Source: Tepidamorphaceae bacterium
Lineage (GTDB): Bacteria; Pseudomonadota; Alphaproteobacteria; Rhizobiales; JAKSCL01
Direction: 5' to 3'
Assembly (NCBI GenBank): GCA_028289445.1
Contig: JANQPO010000005.1
Span: 62,001-126,000 of the forward strand
DNA: 64,000 nt
Below, one piece after another: positions 55,047-63,966 of this stretch (position 1 is the first letter of the stretch; each line of letters opens with the position of its first letter). The notes below the pieces were generated by a model. It was not told the DNA's origin, did no database searches, and saw nothing but the letters and a program-made list of their open reading frames with translations. Made by a program: the position numbers and the translations under genes.

Positions 55047-56024
55047 TCATGTCGCCGCTCCGGCGATGCGGATGCGGGGGTCAACGAAGACATAGAGGAT
55101 GTCGACGACGAGATTGATCGCGACGAACAGGAAGGCGATCAGGAGCAAGTAGGCCGCCATGATCGGGATATCGACGTTCTGGACGGCCTGCAGGAACAAA
55201 AGGCCCATGCCCGGCCATTGGAAAACCGTTTCGGTGATGATGGCAAACGCGATGATGGAGCCAAGCTGCAGGCCGGTAATCGTGATGACCGGCACCAACG
55301 TGTTCTTCAATGCGTGGCCGAAATTGACCGCGCGGTTCTTAATGCCCCTGGCGCGTGCGAACTTGATGAAATCGGTCCTCAGCACTTCCAGCATCTCCGA
55401 GCGCACCAGCCGCATGATCAGCGTCATCTGGAAGAGGCCGAGCGTGACCGCCGGCAGGATCAGCGCTTTCAGGCCGGACGCGGTGAGGAGCCCGGTCGAC
55501 CACCAGCCGAGATCGACGACGGCACCGCGGCCAAAGCTCGGCAGGATTTGCAGGTTCACCGCGAAGATGAAGATCAAAATGATGCCGATCAAAAATGTCG
55601 GAAGCGACACACCGACAAGGGAGACGGTCAAGAAGAACTTCGAAAGCCAGCTATCGCGCCGAAGCGCCGTGTAGACGCCCATCGGGATGCCGACGATGAG
55701 CGCGAACGCCGCCGCGACGAACGATAGTTCCAGCGTCGCCGGCAGGCGGTCGCCGATCAGCTCCGCCACGGGCCGTTTGAACTGATAGGACGTACCAAAA
55801 TTAAACTGCGCCGCCTTACCGATGAAACGAACGAACTGGACCGGGACCGGATCGTTCAGCCCGAGTTGTTCGCGTAGCTGCGCCCGTTCCTCCAATGTCG
55901 TTTCCAAGCCGACCATCTGGTCGACTGGATCGCCGACGAAGCGGAACATGACGAACGCGATCAGCGCGACGACAAGCATCACCACGATGGATTGGACGAG
56001 CCGCCTGATCGTGAAAGCAAGCAT
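55047..56024 (-). CDS. ABC transporter permease (DppB-like)
   Basis: The 325-residue permease has the OppB/DppB N-terminal helix and ETTLEERAQLREQLGLNDPVPVQF, a periplasmic segment, then six helices and the EAA loop YIKFARARGIKNRAVNFGHALKNTLVP-like block (FIKFARARGIKNRAV). It forms the channel with the DppC-like protein. It follows the substrate-binding protein gene by 59 bases. Confidence 0.92.
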   Translation of the reverse strand: MLAFTIRRLVQSIVVMLVVALIAFVMFRFVGDPVDQMVGLETTLEERAQLREQLGLNDPVPVQFVRFIGKAAQFNFGTSYQFKRPVAELIGDRLPATLELSFVAAAFALIVGIPMGVYTALRRDSWLSKFFLTVSLVGVSLPTFLIGIILIFIFAVNLQILPSFGRGAVVDLGWWSTGLLTASGLKALILPAVTLGLFQMTLIMRLVRSEMLEVLRTDFIKFARARGIKNRAVNFGHALKNTLVPVITITGLQLGSIIAFAIITETVFQWPGMGLLFLQAVQNVDIPIMAAYLLLIAFLFVAINLVVDILYVFVDPRIRIAGAAT

Positions 56025-56083
56025 GGGACCGAGCCGGTTGGCCTCCCCCCGAAACCGGGGAGAGGCCCGTTATGTCAAGCGCG

Positions 56084-57685
56084 CTAGTTCTTGTTGACGT
56101 AGTAGAGCATCAACTGGTTGTCGGCGCGCTGAGCCAGATCGATCGACGATGACACACCCCAGGCCAAGCCCTGCTGGTGCAGCGGGATGTGCGCGACTTC
56201 TTCGGTCGTCATCTTGTAGGCGTCGGTGATGAGCTGCAACCGCTTGGCCGGATCGTTCTCGACCAAGACATCTGCCGACAGCTTATCGACCGCCTCGTTG
56301 CAGTAGCCTCCGAGGTTGAACAGGCCACCTTCGCCCTTTTCGTCGCGGCAGCCATGCAGGTTGGTCAAGACGTTCCAGGAATCGAACGAACCGGGCGTCC
56401 AGCCAAGAAGGTAGAACGAGGTGTCAAAGCCGCCCGACGCCAGCACTTTGGCGAAGTACTGCGCCTTCGGCTGAGCGTTGAGGTTGACGGTCACGCCGAC
56501 CCTGGCGAGCATGGCGACAATGGCCTGGCAGATCGCTTCGTCGTTCACATAGCGGTCGTTCGGGCAGTCCATGCCGACCTCGAAACCATCCGCATAGCCG
56601 GCTTCGGCGAGCAGAGCCTTGGCGCCATCCGGATTGTACTCAAGCCGCGAGAACTGGTCCGCATTGTCGAACATGAACGGTGAGATCATGATCGCCGACG
56701 GGGTCGAAAGATCACGCATCACCTTGGACTTGATCGCCTCGATGTCGATGGCGTGATAGAACGCCTGGCGCACCCGCACGTCCTTGAACGGGTTCTTGCC
56801 CTTGATGTTCGAATAGAGCAGCTCGTCGCGCATCTGGTCCATGCCCAGGAAGATCGTGCGCAACTCCGGACCCGTCATCGCGACCGTCGCGTCGTTGTCG
56901 TTGACGCGCTTAATATCCTGGACCGGGATCGGATAGACGAGATCCATCTCTCCCGACAGAAGCGCCGCGACGCGGGTCGCATCCGACGCGATGGTAGAGA
57001 ACTCGACTGTATCCACATTGTGTTTTTTGTTGCCGTGGTCCCACCAGTCCGTATTGGCGGCGAAGGTCGTCGATACGCCGCCCTCGTGGCTGGTGATCTT
57101 GAAGGGTCCCGTGCCGTTCGCTTCCAGCGAGATAGTCGTCGCGACCTCGTCCGAGGCCGACGTAACGCGCACGGAGTCGTTCGCCTCCGCCCATTCCTTG
57201 TCGATGATGGCCCAGGTGTCCCACTCGTAGTGCAAGATGGGGTTGGGCGAGGCGAGAATGACATCGACGGTGTGGTCGTCGACCTTCTCGAACACAACGT
57301 CCGGCTGAATGCGTGACTTCAGGTCGGAACCCTCCGACCTCACACGCTCGGCGGAAAAGACGACATCGTCTGCAGTGAAATCATTGCCGTTGTGGAACTT
57401 GACCCCTTGGCGCAGCTTGAAACGCCACCGTGTTGGTTCGACGACCTCCCAGCTTTCAGCCAACGCCGGCAAGATCTGCAGATCCGGACCGCGGCGGGTC
57501 AGGCCTTCATAGACATTGCCGAGCGTTCCCAGCGTGAAGGTCTCGTTCAAGGAATAGGGATCGAGCGATTTGAGCGTGCCTTGAAAGGCGAACTTAAAGG
57601 TCGTCTCGGCGCTTGCGGCACCGGCCATGATGCCGACAGCGGCGGCCGCGCCGACAAGGGTGGTGGTGATCTTTCGAAGTGACAT
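56084..57685 (-). CDS. ABC transporter substrate-binding protein (peptide/SBP family 5)
   Basis: The 533-residue exported protein has a signal peptide (MSLRKITTTLVGAAAAVGIM, cleaved after ASA near residue 26), the family 5 signature block LGNVYEGLTRRGPDLQILPALAESWEVVEPTRWRFKLRQGVKFHNG, and VRQAFYHAIDIEAIKSKVM. It captures the substrate for the importer. AGAGGGAG lies six bases before the ATG. It is the first gene of the dpp-like operon and a paralogue of the divergent SBP at 57985. Confidence 0.93.
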   Translation of the reverse strand: MSLRKITTTLVGAAAAVGIMAGAASAETTFKFAFQGTLKSLDPYSLNETFTLGTLGNVYEGLTRRGPDLQILPALAESWEVVEPTRWRFKLRQGVKFHNGNDFTADDVVFSAERVRSEGSDLKSRIQPDVVFEKVDDHTVDVILASPNPILHYEWDTWAIIDKEWAEANDSVRVTSASDEVATTISLEANGTGPFKITSHEGGVSTTFAANTDWWDHGNKKHNVDTVEFSTIASDATRVAALLSGEMDLVYPIPVQDIKRVNDNDATVAMTGPELRTIFLGMDQMRDELLYSNIKGKNPFKDVRVRQAFYHAIDIEAIKSKVMRDLSTPSAIMISPFMFDNADQFSRLEYNPDGAKALLAEAGYADGFEVGMDCPNDRYVNDEAICQAIVAMLARVGVTVNLNAQPKAQYFAKVLASGGFDTSFYLLGWTPGSFDSWNVLTNLHGCRDEKGEGGLFNLGGYCNEAVDKLSADVLVENDPAKRLQLITDAYKMTTEEVAHIPLHQQGLAWGVSSSIDLAQRADNQLMLYYVNKN

Positions 57686-57984
57686 AAGAAACTCCCTCTA
57701 TGTCGTGAGGCTGACGCACCTACAGCGAATTTAGTCATCCGCTTTTTTGATTTCGCCCAGCCTGATGCTGGAATCTTGACACGATGGGATCGGGGAATCC
57801 AGCCCATCCTCTACCGCACTGCGAAGAACGTAACGTCATCCCGGGTCCCTTGAGGCACTCGCCGACAGACGGGGTCCTCACGCATTCGTCATGGTGCCAC
57901 CGGCGCCCTTTGCTAAAGTAGCGAAAACATCAATGCGTAACGGGGAGCCAATCGATAACCTCGCGAAAACACACCCGCCTTCTC
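57686..57984. other. Divergent region between two substrate-binding protein genes
   Basis: It holds the SBP ribosome-binding site on the minus strand, a TTGACA at 57776-57781 without a convincing partner, and a GTCATCCCGGG stretch near 57836-57846 that resembles a fragment of the repeat type at 51865-52079. The last 30 bases (57955-57984) are probably coding for the second SBP (see that entry). No other gene is seen. Confidence 0.4.
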
Positions 57985-59541
57985 ATGACCGGCGCCTTCT
58001 TGGGTCTGCTGACCGCTGGTCCGGCGGCATCCGCCGAATTCACCTGGGCCTCGACGACCGATCCGCAAACCCTCGATCCCCATGCCGGCAACTCCGCCCC
58101 GGTTCTGGGCTTTCTGAACAATGTCTACGAGGGCCTCGTGCGACGCGACAAGTCGATGGTCATCGAACCGGCGCTGGCCGAGCGTTGGGAGCCGATTACT
58201 GAAGGCGGACCGGGCTGGCGCTTCCATCTGCGCCAGGGCGTGACCTTCCACGACGGCGCGGCCTTTACGGCGGAAGACGTCCTCTTTTCCTACCAGCGCG
58301 CCAGCGCCGAAGACTCAGACGTGCGCTCTTGGTTCGCGCCGGTCTCCGACGTGAAAGTCGTCGACGATTTCACCGTCGACTTTTTCACCAACGCACCGAA
58401 TCCGATCTTTCCGGATTCCATCGCCAATTTCATGATCATGGACAAGGATTGGTCCGAGGCGAACGGCGCGGCCAAGACTTCCCGCGAGACCGAGACTCAC
58501 GCCACCTTGAACACCAATGGCACTGGCGCCTTTCGGGTGGTCAATCGCGAACCGGGCGTAAAGACCGAGCTTGAGCCATTTGCCGATTGGTGGGTCGGTG
58601 CCGAGCACAACATTACCAAGGCGACTTTCGTGCCGATCACCAGCCAGGCAACGGCCGTTGCGGCGCTTCTTTCGGGCGAGATCGACATGGTCAACCCGGT
58701 GCCGGTCCAGGACGTGCCCCGCCTAAAGGAGACGGCGGGCCTCACCATGCACGAGGGGATCGAGGCACGCGTCATCATGCTCGGCTTTCCGCACGAGTCA
58801 GCGACGCTGAAGTATTCGGACGACGTCACCGATAAAAATCCGTTTGCCGACCGGCGGGTGCGCCAGGCGGTCTATCAGGCGATCGACAATGATGCGCTGA
58901 TCGACAAGATCATGCGCGGCAACGCCGCGCCGGCCGCGCTCCTGGTCTCCGACACAATGCGTGGCCATTCGGCGGCGCAGGATCAGCGTTATGCCTTCGA
59001 CCCTGACGGCGCGAAGGCTCTCCTGGCCGAGGCCGGGTATCCCGATGGTTTCTCCTTCGGCCTCAAATGCCCCAACAATCGCTATTTGAACGATGAATCG
59101 ATTTGTAAGGCGGTAACGGCGATGCTCGCCAAGATTGGGCTGAATGCCAAGCTCGACGCCATGCCGGTCGCCAATTACTGGCCCGAACTGAGAGCCGATA
59201 ACTACGATATGTACTTGCTCGGTTGGTCGCCCGGCACATTCGACGCGGAGCACCCAATCCGCTTTCTGATGGCCACGCCGAATGCCGAGAAGAAGCTGGG
59301 AAGCTGGAACTTCGGTGGATTTTCCAACGCCCGCGTCGACGAGCTTTTGCCAATGATCCAAAGCGAAATCGATGAAACCAAGCGCCAGGCGATGCTGGAC
59401 GAGGTTCACGGGGTCCTGAAAGACGAGGTGGCCTATGTGCCGCTTTATGTCCAGCCGCTGCTGTGGGCGGCCAAGGACAACGTCTCGCTCACGCAGCGCG
59501 CCGACAACTTCTTCATCCTGCGCTGGGTGACCGTGAACTGA
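57985..59541 (+). CDS. Second ABC transporter substrate-binding protein (SBP family 5), apparent ATA start
   Basis: The ATG at 57985 gives 518 residues, but its signal peptide would lack a positive N-region. The frame is open upstream and continues to ATA 57955, which has GGGGAG seven bases before it. Read from there, the N-terminus is ITSRKHTRLL before the hydrophobic core and ASA/E cleavage site, which lines up exactly with MSLRKITTTL of the paralogue at 56084. So the native start is probably ATA 57955. Domain landmarks are LNNVYEGLVRRDKSMVIEPALAERWEP, FHDGAAFTAEDVLFSYQRA and VRQAVYQAIDNDALIDKIM. It diverges from the dpp-like operon and may feed the same permease. Confidence 0.88.
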   Translation: MTGAFLGLLTAGPAASAEFTWASTTDPQTLDPHAGNSAPVLGFLNNVYEGLVRRDKSMVIEPALAERWEPITEGGPGWRFHLRQGVTFHDGAAFTAEDVLFSYQRASAEDSDVRSWFAPVSDVKVVDDFTVDFFTNAPNPIFPDSIANFMIMDKDWSEANGAAKTSRETETHATLNTNGTGAFRVVNREPGVKTELEPFADWWVGAEHNITKATFVPITSQATAVAALLSGEIDMVNPVPVQDVPRLKETAGLTMHEGIEARVIMLGFPHESATLKYSDDVTDKNPFADRRVRQAVYQAIDNDALIDKIMRGNAAPAALLVSDTMRGHSAAQDQRYAFDPDGAKALLAEAGYPDGFSFGLKCPNNRYLNDESICKAVTAMLAKIGLNAKLDAMPVANYWPELRADNYDMYLLGWSPGTFDAEHPIRFLMATPNAEKKLGSWNFGGFSNARVDELLPMIQSEIDETKRQAMLDEVHGVLKDEVAYVPLYVQPLLWAAKDNVSLTQRADNFFILRWVTVN

Positions 59542-59585
59542 TCGCTGCGACGGTTGTGGGGTCGCGGCTGTGGTAGAGTGTTGCC

Positions 59586-61286
59586 ATGACCGCGACCACG
59601 CCCGTCCACGGACAGAACTTCTTTGCAATCGATGCCGATCTTCATGCGGTCATAATCGGTCGCCAGCCCGATCAGCTTGAGCGTTGGCGGGCGACATTGT
59701 CGGATTTCGGCGCCTGGGTCGGCGGGCCGCTCGATACTGAGGCGGTCTACACGGATCGTCATGGGCGGCCGGTTTTGCAGCCCTATGGGGCAGACGGCGC
59801 GCTGACCAATCACATCGCCTATAATCCGCTTTGGACGGAGGCGTCCCGCGACATCTATCGGCGCGGGATTGTCGGCCTCAACTATGGCGCCGATCCGGCC
59901 TCTTATCTCATCACGTTTGTGATGGGCTATTTGACCTCCCAATCGGATGTCTCGCTCCATTGCCCGGCCACCATGACCGGCGCGGTGGCGCACGTGCTTA
60001 ACCGGTTCGCGCCGGACGCGGTACGTGACGCGTATTTACCGGACCTGATCCGTATGGACGGAGAGACGCTGACGGCCGGAACCTGGGCAACGGAACGACA
60101 TGGCGGTAGCGATGTCGGCGCGACGCAAACGGTTGCGCGCGCGGACAGCGGCCATTTTCAGCTGAACGGATTGAAATGGTTCACCAGCAATGTCGACGGC
60201 GGTATCGCCATTGCGACCGCACGGCCGGAAGGCGGCGAAGCAGGGTCCGCTGGTCTCGGCCTCTACCTCGTGCCGACCGTTTTGCCTGACGGTACGCCGA
60301 ACCCAATGCGTATTCGCCGCCTGAAGGACAAGCTTGGAACCTGCGGCGTGGCAACCGGCGAGGTGGACCTGACGGACACCTACGCCGTTGAAATCGCCCC
60401 GCCGCCAAAAGGCTTCAAGTTGATGATGGAGGCCCTGGAGTTCAGCCGCATCCACAATGCCATGAGTGCCGTCGGCCTCCAGCGCCGGGCGTTGTGGGAA
60501 GCTCTTGCCTTCGCCGTCGAGCGCGAGGCGTTTGGCGCGACCATCTCCACCTATCCCATGATTCAGCGTGAACTGATCCGTATGCGGGTCGATCTTGACG
60601 CCGATCTGGCGCTGGCGATCGAGGCGGCTCACGCGTTCGACCAGGCCTGGCATACCGACGTCACCGGCGGCCCGGTTGGCGCGCGCACATGGCTGCGTCT
60701 GGTCACCGCGTTGGCGAAGTACAGAACGGCGGAGAACGCCAATCGCACCTGTCGCGCCGCGATCGAACTGATCGGCGGCAACGGTTATACCTATGATTTC
60801 GTCACGCCACGCCTGTTGCGCGATGCCCAGGTGCTGACAGTCTGGGAGGGCCCGGCCAACATCCAGGCGCTTGAGGTCATGCGGCTCTTGGATCAGCGCT
60901 ATGCGGGCTTTGAGACGTTTGAGGCAACCGTGACCAGGATCGCCGAACAGGCACGGGACCGCCATGCTGACTTGGCGAATTCGCTCACGACGGCCATGGC
61001 CACCTGTCGGGACGCCAAGGACCTCGTCACCTCTAGCGACGCGGCGGCGGCGCGAAGCGCCAGGCAGCTGATGCACGCGATGGCCGACCTGCTTGCCGCT
61101 GCGCTGCTCGTGGAGCAGGCCGCGCGTGACGCCGATGGATCACGCAAGGCGCTCATCGCCCGCGCTCATATCCCCGAAACATTGATCGAACGCACGCCGA
61201 TGGCGATTGACGCCAGCGACGATTGGCTCTTCGATCATTTCGAGGAACTGCTGTCGCCCGATCTTGCGGTGCTGTTCAAACACTGA
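59586..61286 (+). CDS. AidB-like acyl-CoA dehydrogenase family protein
   Basis: The 566-residue flavoprotein has a long N-terminal region (NFFAIDADLHAVIIGRQP), TWATERHGGSDVGATQTVA, GLKWFTSNVDGGIAIATARPEGG, ELIGGNGYTYDFVTPRLLRDAQVL and a catalytic-site VWEGPANIQALEVMR. This sequence of blocks fits the AidB/isovaleryl-CoA dehydrogenase-like DNA-alkylation response group better than degradative acyl-CoA dehydrogenases. AidB protects DNA from alkylation in Escherichia coli; a catabolic role is possible here. No ada gene is nearby. Confidence 0.85.
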   Translation: MTATTPVHGQNFFAIDADLHAVIIGRQPDQLERWRATLSDFGAWVGGPLDTEAVYTDRHGRPVLQPYGADGALTNHIAYNPLWTEASRDIYRRGIVGLNYGADPASYLITFVMGYLTSQSDVSLHCPATMTGAVAHVLNRFAPDAVRDAYLPDLIRMDGETLTAGTWATERHGGSDVGATQTVARADSGHFQLNGLKWFTSNVDGGIAIATARPEGGEAGSAGLGLYLVPTVLPDGTPNPMRIRRLKDKLGTCGVATGEVDLTDTYAVEIAPPPKGFKLMMEALEFSRIHNAMSAVGLQRRALWEALAFAVEREAFGATISTYPMIQRELIRMRVDLDADLALAIEAAHAFDQAWHTDVTGGPVGARTWLRLVTALAKYRTAENANRTCRAAIELIGGNGYTYDFVTPRLLRDAQVLTVWEGPANIQALEVMRLLDQRYAGFETFEATVTRIAEQARDRHADLANSLTTAMATCRDAKDLVTSSDAAAARSARQLMHAMADLLAAALLVEQAARDADGSRKALIARAHIPETLIERTPMAIDASDDWLFDHFEELLSPDLAVLFKH

Positions 61287-61492
61287 TCTGCGCCGTCCGG
61301 TGTTGTTGATTTGCAATGCCGGGCGATCGTCTTCGACCTCACGGCCGGATCACGCGGCTTTTGACTTCCCCTTTGACGGCACACCTGCTACCTGCCGAGC
61401 GGCACGATTGGGCTGTGATCTCGATGGTCTTCGCGTTGACGGGCGCGGCTCTTCTTTCAGGCAACACCGCTGATCGAAATGGGGGCTTCGGT

Positions 61493-62350
61493 TTGAGACA
61501 GGTCGTTCTCGGCGCTGTGCTGCTGGTGTTGGCCGCGTGTGGCGGTGCCAAATTGCCGCCCCCGCCGGACGCGGAAGTCCTCGACGAAACACAAACCGTT
61601 GCGGTCGGCCTTCCTTCGAGACCCGCGGAATCCCGCAGTTATTCGGCCATGGTCGTAAACCTCAACTCCGGTCGCATCCTGCACAAGGAAAATGCCGACG
61701 AACCGCGCTATCCGGCCTCGTTGACGAAGATGATGACGCTGTTTTTGGTCTTCGAGGACATCAAGGCCGGCCGGCTTTCGATGAACGACTCCCTTTGGAT
61801 ATCCGAGAACGCCGCGCGGCAGCCGCCGGCGAAGATCGGCGTGAAGGCCGGCGACACGATCAGCGTTCGCGATGCGGTCAATGCAATGTCGGTCAAATCG
61901 GCCAATGATGTCGCCGTCGTCATCGCCGAAAACCTGTCGGGATCGGAACGAGCGTTCGCCAATCGGATGACGCAGATGGCCCGCACGATCGGCATGACCA
62001 AGACGCGGTTCGTCAACGCCTCGGGCCTACCTGACAACCGCCAGGTAACGACGGCCCGCGATATGGCGATCCTCGGCCGCGCCCTCAAGAAGCGCCATCC
62101 GCGCCTGTCGAAAAGTTTCGCCTCGCGTGAGTTCGTCTACAACGGTCGCCGCTTCCGCGCGACGAACCGGCTGTTGGGCAAGGTCCAGGGCGTCGACGGT
62201 ATCAAGACCGGCTACATCCGTGCGTCGGGCTACAATCTGGTGGCATCCGTCAAGCGGGGGCGAACCGGTGTGATCGTCGTCGTTATCGGCGGTCGGTCGG
62301 GCAAGGCTCGAAACGACGCCGTTGAGACATTGATCGAGCGGTATCTCTAG
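61493..62350 (+). CDS. D-alanyl-D-alanine carboxypeptidase (S11) with lipoprotein signal
   Basis: The catalytic domain carries YPASLTKMMTLFL (SxxK), VKSANDVAVVIAE (SxN) and GIKTGYIRASGYN (KTG), all in the right order, so it is a DacA-type penicillin-binding protein that trims peptidoglycan. I place the start at TTG 61493, with GGGGG seven bases upstream, giving a short signal RQVVLGAVLLVLAACGG with a lipobox (LAAC) and 285 residues. The frame is open further to 61424 (ATG) and 61316, which would add a second hydrophobic segment. It lacks the usual C-terminal amphipathic helix. Confidence 0.88.
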   Translation: MRQVVLGAVLLVLAACGGAKLPPPPDAEVLDETQTVAVGLPSRPAESRSYSAMVVNLNSGRILHKENADEPRYPASLTKMMTLFLVFEDIKAGRLSMNDSLWISENAARQPPAKIGVKAGDTISVRDAVNAMSVKSANDVAVVIAENLSGSERAFANRMTQMARTIGMTKTRFVNASGLPDNRQVTTARDMAILGRALKKRHPRLSKSFASREFVYNGRRFRATNRLLGKVQGVDGIKTGYIRASGYNLVASVKRGRTGVIVVVIGGRSGKARNDAVETLIERYL

Positions 62351-62454
62351 GCGGTGTTGACCGCGTCACATTCGCGCGATGCGGCGACATGCCCTTTTCA
62401 ATGCTGAATGGATTGAGCTAGGCTCACCGATCGGTTCAAGCGTCGTGGGACGCC

Positions 62455-63264
62455 ATGATGAAACGCCCAATCGCCACTGCCGCCGTTCTTGCGCTTCTCA
62501 GCCCTGTCACCGCGGGCGCACAGGAGAGCGAGCCCGTCAGCCAATGTCTGGCGGTCGCCGAGACCCTCCCACATGTTCAGTTCGCATCGTTCGACGTCGC
62601 GGCGGTCGAAAAGGGCAATGTCTCGATCACCTTTGTCGGCCACTCGACCTTTCGGATCGAGAGCGCCGGCGGGGTGGTGATCGCCACCGACTACAACAAC
62701 TACGCCGGTCAAGGCCGACTGCCCGACGTCGTCACCATGAACCGGGCGCATTCATCCCACTACACCGATAATATCGAGCCGGAGATCACCCACGTTCTTC
62801 CCGGTTGGGGCGACGGCGTCACGCCGGCCCGTCATCGGGTCGTCGTCGGCGATGTTTTCATCCGTAACGTGACGACCGACATTCGTGGGGGCTCACTGGG
62901 CCGGGCCCCCGACATGAACTCGATCTTCGTGTTCGAGGTCGCTGGGCTTTGCATCGGCCATCTGGGCCATCTCCACCATGAACTGTCGCCCGGCCATAAG
63001 GCAGCGATCGGTCGGCTCGACGTGGTTTTTGTGCCCGTTGACGGCAGCTACACCATGGCGCAGCAGAACATGACGGCGGTGCTTCAGGACCTGCGGGCAC
63101 AACTCGTCATCCCGATGCACTATTTCGGTCCGACGACGCTGAACAATTTTCTCGCCGGCATGGGCGAAGCCTTCGAGATCAAAGTTAATTCCACAGCGAC
63201 CATCACCGTGTCGCTGAAGACCCTTCCGGACCGACCGACAGTCCTCGTCTTGCCGGGCTATTAG
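62455..63264 (+). CDS. Exported metallo-beta-lactamase-fold protein, UlaG-like, altered metal motif
   Basis: The 269-residue protein has a signal peptide (cleaved after AGA near residue 23) and a beta-lactamase fold beginning NVSITFVGHSTFRIESAGGVVIATD. Where HxHxDH is expected it reads MNRAHSSHYTD, keeping two histidines but losing the first His and the Asp. Later HLGHLHHELS and VIPMHYFG supply other histidines. It may bind metal differently or have a changed activity. GGGACG precedes the ATG pair at 62455/62458. Confidence 0.82.
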   Translation: MMKRPIATAAVLALLSPVTAGAQESEPVSQCLAVAETLPHVQFASFDVAAVEKGNVSITFVGHSTFRIESAGGVVIATDYNNYAGQGRLPDVVTMNRAHSSHYTDNIEPEITHVLPGWGDGVTPARHRVVVGDVFIRNVTTDIRGGSLGRAPDMNSIFVFEVAGLCIGHLGHLHHELSPGHKAAIGRLDVVFVPVDGSYTMAQQNMTAVLQDLRAQLVIPMHYFGPTTLNNFLAGMGEAFEIKVNSTATITVSLKTLPDRPTVLVLPGY

Positions 63265-63394
63265 CATCGATTGTCGTAATATCTGCGACAGTGCGACGTG
63301 CGTTGCATCCATTCTCGTGACGAGCCTTCGATCTTAGATAGTCGGCACGCGACCGGCAGTCGCGACCGAAAACCGTAATCGAAGGAACGAAACC

Positions 63395-63808
63395 ATGTCG
63401 CAGTCGTATCAGGCGCCGGCCTTGCTTGTCGGGCGCGTTCTCCTGGCTCTTATGTTCGTCATGTCGGGCTTTTCGAAGATCTCCGGCTTTTCCGGCACGC
63501 AGCAATATATGGAAGCGTTCGGCGTGCCCGGCATTCTCTTGCCGCTGGTCATCATTGCCGAAATCGGTCTTGGCCTTGCGATCATAGTCGGCTTCAAAAC
63601 CCGCTTGGCGGCACTGGGTCTGGCTGGCTTCACGCTGGTCGCCGGTGCGATCTTTCACAACAATTTCGCCGACCAGATGCAGATGATCATGTTCATGAAG
63701 AATCTGTCGATCACCGGCGCGTTCTTGGTTTTGTCTGCGATCGGAGCGGGTGCCTGGTCGCTCGATGCCAGGAATGGCGCGGCGGCTGAAGCGAACGCGC
63801 CGGCCTAA
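63395..63808 (+). CDS. DoxX family membrane protein
   Basis: The 137-residue protein has four hydrophobic helices, with VGRVLLALMFVMSGFSKISGFSGTQQYM near the N-terminus and FHNNFADQMQMIMFMKNLSITGAFL later, typical of DoxX/DoxD-like proteins. These small membrane proteins are of broad and poorly known function (thiosulfate oxidation in archaea, oxidative stress in mycobacteria). GAAGGAACG precedes the ATG. Confidence 0.92.
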   Translation: MSQSYQAPALLVGRVLLALMFVMSGFSKISGFSGTQQYMEAFGVPGILLPLVIIAEIGLGLAIIVGFKTRLAALGLAGFTLVAGAIFHNNFADQMQMIMFMKNLSITGAFLVLSAIGAGAWSLDARNGAAAEANAPA

Positions 63809-63830
63809 GGCTCGAAAAACCCTTGTTTAC

Positions 63831-63856
63831 CGCCGGCTGCCCTTCGGCGGCCGGCG
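63831..63856 (+). terminator. GC-rich stem-loop after doxX (possible terminator)
   Basis: CGCCGGCTGCC-CTTC-GGCGGCCGGCG forms an 11-bp stem (one G-U pair) 22 bases after the doxX stop. No T-run follows, so it may be a Rho-type or 3'-end-stabilising hairpin rather than an intrinsic terminator. Confidence 0.35.
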
Positions 63857-63950
63857 ATCTGGCTTGGGGCGGCGGCGCCGTCGGCCCATGGGGCCTGTTC
63901 TGCGCGGATCAAGGTCCGGTTGAAGTGACAGGCCGGACCTCACGTCAATT

Positions 63951-63966
63951 TGTGATCTACCTCACT
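63951..63966. promoter_or_regulatory. CRP-like palindromic site near the window end
   Basis: TGTGA-TCTACC-TCACT matches the CRP-type dyad TGTGA-N6-TCACA in nine of ten half-site positions. A further TCACAA lies at 63972-63977. The controlled gene is probably outside the window. Confidence 0.35.
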
